From assembly GCF_015477835.1 (NCBI RefSeq), contig NZ_JADLQN010000001.1:1054001-1118000 (forward strand): a stretch of DNA of 64,000 nt. Reading direction: 5' to 3'. Below the pieces are notes generated by a model that saw only the letters and a program-made list of their open reading frames with translations, did no database searches and was not told where the DNA came from. This stretch comes from Nocardia higoensis. GTDB lineage: Bacteria > Actinomycetota > Actinomycetes > Mycobacteriales > Mycobacteriaceae. Shown here one piece after another: positions 20,448 to 28,925 of this stretch (its first letter is position 1; every line of letters starts with the position of its first letter). Position numbers and translations under genes: made by a program.

Positions 20448-21230
20448 TCACTGGCCGCGCCACTGCGGCGCACGCTTCTCGGCGAACGCGCGCGGCCCTT
20501 CGGCGGCGTCCTTGCTCATGAACACCGGGATGGTCTGCTCCAGGTTCATCTGCCAGATCGGCGCGTCCCAGTCCGACCCGAAATCGGCGGCCTTGTGGAT
20601 GATCCGCTTGGACGCGCGCACCGCCAGCGGGGCGTTCGCCGCGATGGTGTCGGCCAGTTCGACCGCCACGGTCAGCACCTCGTCGGCGGGCACCACTCGA
20701 TTGACCAGCCCCCACTGCAGCGCGGTCGCGGCGTCGATCGGCGTGCCGGTCAAGGCCATCTCGAGGGCGATCTTCTGCGGGATCTGACGCGGCAGCCGCA
20801 GCAGACCGCCGGCGGCGGCGACCAGGCCCCGCTTGACCTCGGGCAGACCGAGTGTCGCCTCGGCGCTCATCACCGCCAGATCGCAGGCGAGCATGATCTC
20901 GGTACCGCCGCCGAGGGCGAATCCGTTGACGGCGGCGATGAGCGGTTTGTCGATGAAATGCTGGACCAGTCCGGCGAATCCGTATTCGGGATGCTCGGGA
21001 TCGCCGATGTCGCGGCCCTGGGCCAGTGCCTTGAGGTCGGCGCCCGCACAGAATGCCCGGCCGGCGCCGGTGACGACGCCGACGCGGAGTTCGGGATCGC
21101 CGGCCAACTCTTCCAGCGCGGCACCCACGGCCTTCGACAGCGCCGAGTCCACGGCGTTCATGGCGTCGGGGCGGTTGAGGGTGATGACTGCGACAGCGCC
21201 CCGGCGTTCCAGGGTGGCGGCGTCGGACAT
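20448..21230 (-). CDS. Enoyl-CoA hydratase/isomerase (crotonase) family protein
   Basis: A 260-residue crotonase with the CoA/oxyanion segments GRAFCAGADLKAL (about 60-72) and FALGGGTEIMLACDLAV (about 101-117), and GLPEVKRGLVAAAGG carrying the catalytic-region Glu. ATG at 21230 is fixed by AAGGAGG 7-8 nt upstream. Hydrates or isomerises an acyl-CoA double bond; the exact substrate is not visible. It shares a strand with the second crotonase and TetR gene but is separated by 107 bp. Confidence 0.9.
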   Translation of the reverse strand: MSDAATLERRGAVAVITLNRPDAMNAVDSALSKAVGAALEELAGDPELRVGVVTGAGRAFCAGADLKALAQGRDIGDPEHPEYGFAGLVQHFIDKPLIAAVNGFALGGGTEIMLACDLAVMSAEATLGLPEVKRGLVAAAGGLLRLPRQIPQKIALEMALTGTPIDAATALQWGLVNRVVPADEVLTVAVELADTIAANAPLAVRASKRIIHKAADFGSDWDAPIWQMNLEQTIPVFMSKDAAEGPRAFAEKRAPQWRGQ

Positions 21231-21337
21231 GTGCGGACCTCCTTGCTGCGACCCGCGACGGTGCGGGCTCACTGTGTGTCGAACCTACCGCCGGGGCCGG
21301 GTCCGCACCCCTCGTTGCGGACCCGCGCCTCGCCCGG

Positions 21338-21991
21338 TCAGCTCTCGGTGAGGGCGGTGACGGCGTCGGCGAACATGGTGTTCTTGATCGCGCCCATGGT
21401 GCCGGAATCCTTGCCGAGCAACGGTCGGACCATGTCGAGCGCGGCCTCGGTGACCGCCTCCTCGGCGACAGCCGCGTCGACGAGGTCGATCGCGGCGGCG
21501 TCCGCGCCGCCGAAGCGACGCCCGGTGGTCATCGAGGCGATCTGTGCCTTCGGGGTCAGTTTCGCCTGGATCAGCGCCGCCATGCCGGGGGTGAACGGAA
21601 TCCGGATATCGACCTCGGGGAAACAGAAGAAGCCGCGGTCCGCGCGCATCGACCGGTAGTCGTGGGCGATCGCCAGCATGGCCCCTGCCCCGAACGCGTG
21701 ACCGTTGACCGCGGCCGCGGTCGGCAGCGGGAAGGTCAGCACCCGCGCCAGCAACGACTGCACCTGGCCGACATACCACTGCATCCGGTCGGCGTTGGCG
21801 CCCAGCCATTCCAGGTCCAGGCCGTTGGAGTAGAACTTGCCGGTCGCGGTGGTCACCAACGCGTGCGCCCCCTCGGCGAGCACGGTGTCGAGGTGCGCGT
21901 CGACCTCCTCCAGGAAGGTGGGGGAGAAGCGGTTCTCGTCGCCGCCGAGATCGAGTACGGCGATGGAATCGCGAATGTCGAGGGTGGTCAC
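21338..21991 (-). CDS. Crotonase-fold enoyl-CoA hydratase/isomerase, short form
   Basis: A 217-residue crotonase resembling delta3-delta2-enoyl-CoA isomerases: GKFYSNGLDLEWLG (about 51-64) and NGHAFGAGAMLAIAHDYRSM (about 95-114) form the oxyanion pocket. The GTG start overlaps the stop of the upstream TetR gene (GTGA), so the two are translationally coupled and the regulator probably responds to the acyl-CoA this enzyme handles. Confidence 0.88.
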   Translation of the reverse strand: MTTLDIRDSIAVLDLGGDENRFSPTFLEEVDAHLDTVLAEGAHALVTTATGKFYSNGLDLEWLGANADRMQWYVGQVQSLLARVLTFPLPTAAAVNGHAFGAGAMLAIAHDYRSMRADRGFFCFPEVDIRIPFTPGMAALIQAKLTPKAQIASMTTGRRFGGADAAAIDLVDAAVAEEAVTEAALDMVRPLLGKDSGTMGAIKNTMFADAVTALTES

Positions 21992-22626
21992 AGGTTTTCC
22001 CTTTCCGATGGTGTGATGTCGTCAGAGCTGACAGTGGGTGGCGAAATGGACAGGACCGCGCGGACCGCGGCCCGCAACCGTTCGCGCGCGACCGGGTCGG
22101 CCCACCGGTCGCGACGTAACAGCAGAGCGGTCGGCAGATCCACCAGGCAGGTAGTCAGGACTTCCACCGCGCGCCGGTCACGCCGCCCCCACAGGCGCAC
22201 CGCCAACCCGATCAGCAGATCGACCACTTGCCGCTCGGTCGCGCCGATCTGCTCGGCGAGTTCGGCGGGCAGATCGGCCCCGAGCAGTTCGTCGCGGGAC
22301 ACGGTGAGCACCAGCCGAGCCGATGCGGGGAAGCGTTCGGCGAACACACTCGGCGCTTCCGAGGCCGCGACGATGGCCTCGACCGGGTCCGAACCGGCAC
22401 CCTCGGCGAGTTCACGCTGCACCTCGAGGAACCGGTGGGCTGCGCGCAACCATGCTCGTCCCAGCAGGCCCGCGCGCGAACCGAACGTGTGATAGAGCGC
22501 GCCGTTGGACATTCCGGTCGCCGTGGCCACCGCGCGGACCGTCACCGCCGCGGGACCCGAACGCGCGGCGAGCGCTTCGGCGGCATCGAGCACGACGTCG
22601 GGGTCGTGCACGCGGGGTCGTGGCAT
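21988..22626 (-). CDS. TetR family transcriptional regulator
   Basis: A 212-residue repressor with an N-terminal TetR helix-turn-helix (VTVRAVATATGMSNGALYHTFGSRAGLL, about 29-56). I chose ATG 22626; upstream codons in frame overlap the operator. It is cotranscribed with the short crotonase by a 4-base overlap. A 24-bp palindrome 10 bp upstream is the likely operator, indicating autoregulation. Confidence 0.9.
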   Translation of the reverse strand: MPRPRVHDPDVVLDAAEALAARSGPAAVTVRAVATATGMSNGALYHTFGSRAGLLGRAWLRAAHRFLEVQRELAEGAGSDPVEAIVAASEAPSVFAERFPASARLVLTVSRDELLGADLPAELAEQIGATERQVVDLLIGLAVRLWGRRDRRAVEVLTTCLVDLPTALLLRRDRWADPVARERLRAAVRAVLSISPPTVSSDDITPSERENL

Positions 22627-22635
22627 ACGCAGACA

Positions 22636-22659
22636 ATAACAGAGCATCCGCTCTATTAT
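22636..22659. promoter_or_regulatory. TetR operator palindrome
   Basis: ATAACAGAGC (22636-22645) and GCTCTATTAT (22650-22659) form an inverted repeat with one mismatch and a 4-bp spacer, an AT-rich island in a GC-rich genome. It lies between the divergent TetR genes, closest to the minus-strand one, and could control both. Confidence 0.75.
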
Positions 22660-22784
22660 GTATGGGGTCCGAAATGTGCGGTGTTGCGCACGCGCACTAC
22701 AGGATTCACGACCCGCACCAGCACCGATGCGGTAGCCTCGACCTGCTTCTCCCACCCCCACCCGAACCAACAGAACGGCGCCGC

Positions 22785-23336
22785 ATGTCACGAGTGGTCA
22801 CCAAGGAGCAGTACTTCCACACCGCTCTCGAGGTACTGGCCGAACTCGGCTTCAAAGGACTCAACATCGGCGTCCTATGCCGCAGGCTCGGCGTCACCAG
22901 CGGCTCGTTCTACCACCACTTCGGCAGCTGGCAGGGCTTCGTCGACACCCTGCTCGAACACTGGGAGAACCGCCAGATCCTGCTGCTGCGCGGACGCAAC
23001 TTCAACCAGGGCAACCCCGACGAAGACGTCACCGCCATGTCCGACCTCGCCCTCGGCCTGCACCACGCCGCCGAAGCCGCCATCCGCGCCTGGGCCGCCA
23101 ACGACGAATCGGTGAACCTCGCCCTCAAGCGCGTCGACGAATCCCGCCGCCGCACCGTCCACAAAGCCGTCCGCAACGTCATCGGCGACGACCACACCGC
23201 CACCGTGGTCACCTCGATGGGCATGGCCATGCTCGTCGGCTACCAGCAGATCGCCGCGGGCGGCGGCGACGGCACTTCACTCGACGACCTGCTCACCCAG
23301 TACAAACGCCTGATCTACTCTTACACTCACGACTGA
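22785..23336 (+). CDS. TetR family transcriptional regulator
   Basis: A 183-residue regulator with helix-turn-helix KGLNIGVLCRRLGVTSGSFYHHFGSWQGFV (about 24-53). ATG at 22785; the upstream part of the open frame is antisense to the other TetR gene and is excluded. It is divergent from the TetR-crotonase unit and convergent with the molybdopterin oxidoreductase gene, so its target is not obvious. Confidence 0.9.
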   Translation: MSRVVTKEQYFHTALEVLAELGFKGLNIGVLCRRLGVTSGSFYHHFGSWQGFVDTLLEHWENRQILLLRGRNFNQGNPDEDVTAMSDLALGLHHAAEAAIRAWAANDESVNLALKRVDESRRRTVHKAVRNVIGDDHTATVVTSMGMAMLVGYQQIAAGGGDGTSLDDLLTQYKRLIYSYTHD

Positions 23337-23404
23337 CCGGCGCGCTGCCGCCGCGCACTTCTCGACCGCCCGCCGACTCACCTCGAATCGGAATCGACCT
23401 CGGC

Positions 23405-25621
23405 TCACACCGAGGCCGGATTCCCCACATCGACCCGCGCGCCCTGCTCCGCAGTGTCGCCGACACGCACGGGAGTGACCCGCACCCAGGTGTTGTTCAC
23501 CGCCGAAGCCCCCGAGAACGGATCCACCAACGCCGGATCGGGCAACAGATTCGCATTCGCCCCCGGCAGCGACGCCGCCACCGACCAACCGACACCGGCT
23601 TCCCGATGCCCCCACCCGTGCGGCACAGCCACCGCGCCGACGCGGATCTCGTCGCTGATCTCCAGCGCCACCACGATCGACCCCGTCACCGAGGTCACCT
23701 CCACCTCGTCGCCCGCGACCAGGCCGCGCGTCCGAGCATCATCGGGATGCATCAACGCCGTGCACCGAACCCGGCCCTTCACCATCGACGGCAGGTTGTG
23801 CAGCCAGGAATTGTTGCTGCGCAGATGACGCCGACCGATCAACTTCAGATCGAACCCGTCCGGCGCGACCGTCAACGACCGCCCCGCCGCCGCCTCGGCG
23901 ACCAACTCCCGTGCCGCGCGCACGAATTCCTCCGGCGCCACATGCACCTTGCGATCCTTCGTCGCGATGATCGACCGCAACCGCGGCCGCAACGGACCGA
24001 GATCCACACCACCGGGTGTGCGCCGCAGCTTCGCGATCGTCACACCCCCGCGTCCCCGCCGCAACACCCCGTACGGTCCGGTCGCCATCGCCAACCCCGT
24101 CAACCGCATCGGCGAAGCCACTCCGAACAGCGCGTTCACCACCCGGCCGCTGACCCCGCGTACCGGCAACGGCAGCACCTCGGTCACCAAACGCGCCAGG
24201 ATCTGCCAGTCCTCGAGCCCGTCGGCAGGCGGCTCGAACACCCGCGCGTCGAAGCGCACATTGTTGCGGACACTGAACACCGGGAACAGGATGCTCAGAT
24301 CCTCACGCTCGAGCTGCGAGATCGGCGGCAGGATGATGTCGGCGTGCCGAGTCGTCTCGGTGATGTACATGTCCACGGCCACATAGAAATCCAACGACTC
24401 CAGCGCCGCGGGCAACCGACCGCCCTGCGCCGTCGACAACACCGGATTACCGGCGTAGGTGACCATCGCCCGAACCTGCTGCGGCCCCTCGGTCAGAATC
24501 TCCTCGGCCAGCGCCGCCACCGGCAACTCACCGCGGAACGACTTGTAGGCACCCGACCGATCCGTCCACGCCCCGTACCCGACACCGAGGAACCGAGCGA
24601 ACGCCAGCGCGTCGACCGGGGGAGTGGAGTACATCTGCCCGCCCGGACGATCCAGATTCCCGGTCACGGCGTTGATCGTGTTCACCAGCCAGTGCGTCAA
24701 CGTCCCGGTCACCTGCTGACACACCCCGACCCGGGCATACAGCACCGCCGACTTCGCCGCGGCATGCTCGCGCGCCAGCCGACGGATCGTCTCCGCGTCC
24801 ACGCCCGCGGGCCCGGCCATCGCCTCGGGCGTCACCTCGGCCACCAAGGCGCGCAATTCGTCCCACCCCGAACACGATTGCCGCACCGCACGCTCATCGC
24901 ACAGCTTCTCGGTCACCAGCACGTGCAGCATCGCCAGCAGCAGATACACGTCTCCGCCCGGGGCGACCGCGACGTGCTCGTCGGCCAGTCGCGCGGTCTC
25001 GGTGCGGCGGGGGTCGATCACCACCACCGCGCCGCCGCGATCGCGCACCGCGCGGATGCGCTGCTTGGCGCCCGGCATCGTGGTCACCGATCCGTTGGAC
25101 ACCGCCGGATTCGCTCCGAGGATCACCAGCCGATCGGTGCGGTCGACATCGGCTACCGGCATGAGCAGATTCGACCCGTACATCTGCCAGGCGGCGAATT
25201 CCTGCGGGAACTGATCCATCGAGGAGGCGGTGAAGAAATTGCGCGTCAACAGGGCGACACGCAGCAGCACGCCGTAGAGCACCGAGGAGCTGTGCGCCGC
25301 CGGATTACCCAGATACATCGCGATCGCGTGCGGCCCGTGTTCTTTGCGCACCGCGCGCAGCCGCCGCCCGACCTCGGCGAACGCCTCGTCCCACCCGATC
25401 GGCACGAACTCGTCCCCGACCCGCTTCACCGGGGTGCGCAGCCGGTCGGGATCGTGGTGCAGGCCGGCCATCGCGGTGGCCTTGGGGCAGATGTAGCCCT
25501 TGGACAGCACATCGTCGGGATTGCCCTCGATCCGGGTGACCTGAGTGTCCTCGACGGTTACCAGAATGCCGCAATGCGCCTCGCACAGCGTGCACTGCCG
25601 AGCGATGGTCTCAGTGCTCAT
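23405..25621 (-). CDS. Molybdopterin-dependent oxidoreductase (formate dehydrogenase/nitrate reductase superfamily)
   Basis: A 738-residue DMSO-reductase-superfamily enzyme. Cys10, Cys13, Cys17 and Cys45 (CTLCEAHC...GYICPKA) bind one [4Fe-4S] cluster; the two Mo-bis-MGD domains follow, and the C-terminal domain (about 615-735) is the molydopterin dinucleotide-binding barrel. Where nitrate reductases and formate dehydrogenases have the Mo-ligand Cys/Sec, this protein reads TASSMDQFPQ, so Asp136 or a neighbouring Ser may be the ligand. No twin-arginine signal and no small subunits are nearby, so it is probably cytosolic. It resembles the mycobacterial Rv0197 type. ATG at 25621 with AGGAAAC. Natural substrate unknown. 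Confidence 0.87.
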   Translation of the reverse strand: MSTETIARQCTLCEAHCGILVTVEDTQVTRIEGNPDDVLSKGYICPKATAMAGLHHDPDRLRTPVKRVGDEFVPIGWDEAFAEVGRRLRAVRKEHGPHAIAMYLGNPAAHSSSVLYGVLLRVALLTRNFFTASSMDQFPQEFAAWQMYGSNLLMPVADVDRTDRLVILGANPAVSNGSVTTMPGAKQRIRAVRDRGGAVVVIDPRRTETARLADEHVAVAPGGDVYLLLAMLHVLVTEKLCDERAVRQSCSGWDELRALVAEVTPEAMAGPAGVDAETIRRLAREHAAAKSAVLYARVGVCQQVTGTLTHWLVNTINAVTGNLDRPGGQMYSTPPVDALAFARFLGVGYGAWTDRSGAYKSFRGELPVAALAEEILTEGPQQVRAMVTYAGNPVLSTAQGGRLPAALESLDFYVAVDMYITETTRHADIILPPISQLEREDLSILFPVFSVRNNVRFDARVFEPPADGLEDWQILARLVTEVLPLPVRGVSGRVVNALFGVASPMRLTGLAMATGPYGVLRRGRGGVTIAKLRRTPGGVDLGPLRPRLRSIIATKDRKVHVAPEEFVRAARELVAEAAAGRSLTVAPDGFDLKLIGRRHLRSNNSWLHNLPSMVKGRVRCTALMHPDDARTRGLVAGDEVEVTSVTGSIVVALEISDEIRVGAVAVPHGWGHREAGVGWSVAASLPGANANLLPDPALVDPFSGASAVNNTWVRVTPVRVGDTAEQGARVDVGNPASV

Positions 25622-25713
25622 GTTTCCTCGCGCCACCTTCCACGGTCCTCCGCTCAGGCTACCGCCGACCCCCTCACCACACGAGATACTTTCGTCAGAT
25701 TCGTCTCATATTC

Positions 25714-26415
25714 TCACCTGAGTGTGACGCCGCCGTCGACCGGTATCACCGCACCGGTGATGTACGCGGCGTCGTCGGAGAGCAGGAAAGCCACCGTGCC
25801 CGCGACCTCCTCGGGCCTGCCGAGCCTGCCCAACGGGATCGTGGACAGCTCGGCTTCGAGCCTGGCGTCCGGGACCGCGGCGAGCATGTCGGTATCGGTG
25901 TATCCGGGCGCGATGACATTGCTGGTGAAATTCCGTGCGGGGCCGCCGATTTCCTTCGCCAGCGAGCGCGCCATCCCGACCAGACCGGCCTTCGCGGCCG
26001 CGTAGTGCACCTGCCCGGCCATGCCATCGGTACCCGCCGCGCTCGAGATGAACACCATGCGACCGTATTTGGCCTTGATCATATTGCGGCTGGCGCGCTG
26101 CGCGACCCGCCACGCCCCGGTGAGGTTCGTGTCCACCAGGCGACCGAACTCCGCGCTGGTCATCCGCATGATCAACTTGACCTCGGTGATGCCGGCATTG
26201 GCGATCACCGCCTCGATCGGACCGTCGGTCTGCTCGATGTGTGTGAAAGCCCGGTCGACCGAGTCGTCGTCGGTGACATCCATCTCGACCGGCAGGACCC
26301 CTTCGGGCACGCCCTTACCCCGATGACCGCCCCACACGGTGTGCCCCTCCTCGACCAGCCGCGCCGCGATGGCCGCCCCGATTCCGCGATTGGCCCCGGT
26401 CACCAAGACACGCAT
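25714..26415 (-). CDS. MabA/FabG1-like 3-oxoacyl-ACP reductase (SDR)
   Basis: A 233-residue SDR with cofactor motif TGANRGIG (about 7-14), NAG (about 82-84), the catalytic Ser in ISSAAG, and Tyr-Lys in YAAAKAG. The whole sequence follows mycobacterial MabA/FabG1 closely in segments such as [26 protein letters not shown] and ISGAVIP-like [10 protein letters not shown], so it is a paralogue of that beta-ketoacyl-ACP reductase. ATG 26415 is preceded by GAGGGGA. It is not next to inhA, so it is not the main fatty-acid synthase II copy. Confidence 0.88.
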   Translation of the reverse strand: MRVLVTGANRGIGAAIAARLVEEGHTVWGGHRGKGVPEGVLPVEMDVTDDDSVDRAFTHIEQTDGPIEAVIANAGITEVKLIMRMTSAEFGRLVDTNLTGAWRVAQRASRNMIKAKYGRMVFISSAAGTDGMAGQVHYAAAKAGLVGMARSLAKEIGGPARNFTSNVIAPGYTDTDMLAAVPDARLEAELSTIPLGRLGRPEEVAGTVAFLLSDDAAYITGAVIPVDGGVTLR

Positions 26416-26928
26416 GAAGAATCCCCTCTCGAATACGAGCCCCTGATCCGATCCGAGGCCACCGATCACCCTATCGACACCCGTTAGGTGATGCACACGG
26501 CCAAAAATTGTGCGACCCAACGCTTGTCAGGTGGCCACTGCCCCACTCTCGAAGCGTCACGTGACGATTCAAGATCGGGCGCCGAGCATGACAGGGGAGG
26601 GGTATCCGCGCGCGGCCGCCCCGCTGAATCGACCGATCCACATGCCGGATTCGAGACCGGAAAATTTCCGGCGGGCCGAAACATCACCCGGGCGCACACA
26701 GCCCGGGCAACGCCGATTTGTCCTCACGCACCCGGAAGCACGTGGTCGACACCGAACGGTCGCGCCGAGCCGCGGCGAGCCAGGGGTCCGAGGCAAGCTG
26801 GGTCGGCGCGCACAAGAGGCGACACATCACGCGAACGCCGAAGAAACCGACCCCTCTCGCCGATCCCGTTGTCGCGCCGATAATCTACATTATGTCAACT
26901 AGAGGCCCTGTGGTCGGTCCCCTCCGCA
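26416..26928. other. Long intergenic region, no gene recognised
   Basis: This 513-bp gap between two minus-strand genes is less GC-rich than the surrounding genes in places and has no coding-like third-position bias. Several small open frames exist on the plus strand, but none has a ribosome binding site or recognisable product. It should contain the promoter of the MabA-like gene. An AT-rich patch (GATAATCTACATTATG) lies near 26879-26894, just after the thioesterase stop. Confidence 0.45.
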
Positions 26929-27834
26929 TCATCCTTTGCGGATCATGCCTTCCTGCAACACTGTCGCCAGGTGGCGGCCGTCGCGGGCGAAGAAGCGGCC
27001 GTAGTTGAGGCCGCGGCCGGACTCGACGGCGACGGCGTCCTGGACGTAGAGCAGCCAGTCGTCGAGCGGGCCGGGACGGTGGAACCACATGGCGTGGTCG
27101 AGGCTGGCGGTGACCAGGGTGGGATCGGCCCACGGGAGGCCGAGAACGCGCAGAGTCGGCTCGAGGATGGTGTAGTCGCAGACGTAGGCGAGTGCGGCCA
27201 GGTCGCGCTGGTCGTCGTGCAGACCCTCGACCGGGCGCAGCGGGTCGAACGGCTTCACCCAGACAGCCTGATGCGGGGCGCGCTCGCCGTCGATCTCCAG
27301 GTACACCGGGGTAGGCACGTGCCGCATGTCGAAGCTGCGTCCGGCCGACCAGTAGGCCTTCGATTCCTCGGTCATCGAGCCACCGCTGCGGTCGCGTAGG
27401 TAGTCGGCCGAGCTGGGCAGGGTGTCCGGGTCCGGGACGGTCTCGGCGAGCGTCGCCGCGTAGCTGCCGCCGGGCTCCCCCGCGGCGAAATTGGCCAGGC
27501 CGACATAGATCGGCTTGCCGTTCTGGTAGGCGCGCACCTGCCGGGTGCTGTAGCCGCGGCCGTCCCGCAACACCTCCACCTCGTAGCGGACCTCGGCGCC
27601 GATATCGGCGGGGCGCAGGAAGTAGCTGTGCATGGAGTGCAGGGTCTTGCCGTCGGTAACCGAGCGGATCGCCGCCACCGCCGCCTGAGCCACCAGGTCG
27701 CCGCCGTAGGCCTTCGGCCACGGGCAGGGCTGGGTGGTGGCGGTGAAGGCGAGGTCGAAGTGCTCGGGTTGCGCCGGGGTGAGGGTGATCGCGGCGGTGA
27801 AAATCCCCGAGGTCGTCGTCGAGGTGTGGGTCAT
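26929..27834 (-). CDS. tesB: Acyl-CoA thioesterase II (TesB family)
   Basis: A 301-residue double hot-dog thioesterase that hydrolyses acyl-CoA. Visible features are the N-terminal hot-dog segment QPCPWPKAYGGDLVAQAAVAA, the LHSMHSYFLRPAD strand, and the C-terminal SLDHAMWFHRP carrying the catalytic Asp of the Asp-Thr/Ser-Gln triad. Divergent from the PaaX-family gene through a 209-bp region with a strong promoter and operator, so it is probably the PaaX-type regulator's target. Confidence 0.92.
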   Translation of the reverse strand: MTHTSTTTSGIFTAAITLTPAQPEHFDLAFTATTQPCPWPKAYGGDLVAQAAVAAIRSVTDGKTLHSMHSYFLRPADIGAEVRYEVEVLRDGRGYSTRQVRAYQNGKPIYVGLANFAAGEPGGSYAATLAETVPDPDTLPSSADYLRDRSGGSMTEESKAYWSAGRSFDMRHVPTPVYLEIDGERAPHQAVWVKPFDPLRPVEGLHDDQRDLAALAYVCDYTILEPTLRVLGLPWADPTLVTASLDHAMWFHRPGPLDDWLLYVQDAVAVESGRGLNYGRFFARDGRHLATVLQEGMIRKG

Positions 27835-27892
27835 CAGCGCTCCAGCCGGTCGAACGTTCGGACGTCACCGGCGATGCCCGCCGGCTCCCCCG

Positions 27893-27920
27893 AATATATC
27901 GTATCTGTTACGACAGTCAA
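27893..27920 (-). promoter_or_regulatory. Promoter of the thioesterase gene with an operator between -35 and -10
   Basis: Read on the minus strand: TTGACT (27920-27915), a 16-bp spacer, TATATT (27898-27893). The spacer holds an inverted repeat TCGTA-N5-TACGA at 27899-27913, exactly between the two boxes, ideal for a repressor. Two further palindromes flank it: CGAACGTTCG (27851-27860) and GAATATATTC (27926-27935). Confidence 0.65.
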
Positions 27921-28043
27921 ATCTTGAATATATTCCTTTGGCTCGCTGATCGAGGGAGGCAGCTCGGAGACCCACCGCGACAGTCACGTCCACCGGTCAC
28001 GGCGAGCTCCGTGACGCGCACCCCCGTGACGTATGGTGCAGGC

Positions 28044-28907
28044 ATGACGGCAGAGATCGAATCGACCGGCGCCGCGGGCGGCCGGGATACTCGCCTCGCC
28101 CAGTTCATCATCACGATCTTCGGCTTGTGCGCTCGCGCGGAAGGCAATTGGCTCTCCGTCGCCTCGGTGGTCGCACTGATGGCCGATCTGGGCGCGGAGG
28201 GCCAGGCTGTCCGCTCCTCCATCTCGCGGCTCAAGCGCCGCAACGTGCTGGTCAGCGAGCGGCACGCGGGAGCGGCGGGCTACTCGCCGGCACCACAGAC
28301 ATTGGAGGCGCTCGCCGAGGGCGACACCCGCATCTTCCATCGCACTCGCGCCACCGAGGACGACGGCTGGGTCGTCGCGGTGTTCTCGGTACCCGAATCC
28401 GAGCGCGAGAAGCGCCATTCGCTGCGAACAACGTTGACCCGCTTGGGTTACGGTACCGCCGCGCCGGGCGTGTGGGTGGCGCCGGGCAATCTGGCCCGCG
28501 AGACCGAGCAGATGTTGCAGCGGCGCGAATTGTCCTCCTATGTAGACCTTTTCACCGGCCGGCACCTGGGGTTCGGTGATCTGCGGGAGAAGGTCACCAC
28601 CTGGTGGGATCTGGACGAACTCACCGCGCTCTACACCGAATTCCTCCAGCGGTATCGGCCGGTGCTGTACCGCGTGACGAGTGAGGACATCACCCCGTGC
28701 GAGGCTTTCCAGCTCTACGTGCCGATGCTCACCCAATGGCGGCGCCTGCCCTACCTCGATCCGGGCATCCCGCTGTCGCTGCTGCCGCCCGCCTGGCCCG
28801 GTGAGGCTGCGGGCACGCTGTTCGACCAACTGAACGAGGCACTGAGCTCGCCGGCCCACAAGCACGCACTCGCTGTGATCCACGGCAAGCGCTCCCCGGG
28901 CGCGTGA
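28044..28907 (+). CDS. PaaX family transcriptional regulator
   Basis: A 287-residue regulator of the PaaX family: N-terminal winged helix (NWLSVASVVALMADLGAEGQAVRSSISRLKRR, about 34-65), central PaaX domain (WVVAVFSVPESEREKRHSLRTTLTRLGYG) and C-terminal PaaX-type segment. PaaX repressors usually sense phenylacetyl-CoA or related aryl-CoA thioesters. ATG 28044 lies 6 nt after TATGGT (28032-28037) with no ribosome binding site, so the message is probably leaderless. It sits at the edge of the aromatic cluster and could link the thioesterase, or the cluster, to aryl-CoA levels. Confidence 0.88.
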   Translation: MTAEIESTGAAGGRDTRLAQFIITIFGLCARAEGNWLSVASVVALMADLGAEGQAVRSSISRLKRRNVLVSERHAGAAGYSPAPQTLEALAEGDTRIFHRTRATEDDGWVVAVFSVPESEREKRHSLRTTLTRLGYGTAAPGVWVAPGNLARETEQMLQRRELSSYVDLFTGRHLGFGDLREKVTTWWDLDELTALYTEFLQRYRPVLYRVTSEDITPCEAFQLYVPMLTQWRRLPYLDPGIPLSLLPPAWPGEAAGTLFDQLNEALSSPAHKHALAVIHGKRSPGA

Positions 28908-28925
28908 GCCGGTCGCCCGCCGCAC

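Noticed and set aside
22877..26005. Open frame of over 1,000 codons on the plus strand
   Set aside because: Antisense to the molybdopterin oxidoreductase and the MabA-like gene, which have recognisable motifs. No ribosome binding site or domain.
26416..26928. Small plus-strand ORFs in the 513-bp gap
   Set aside because: No ribosome binding sites, no family resemblance and no codon-position GC bias.
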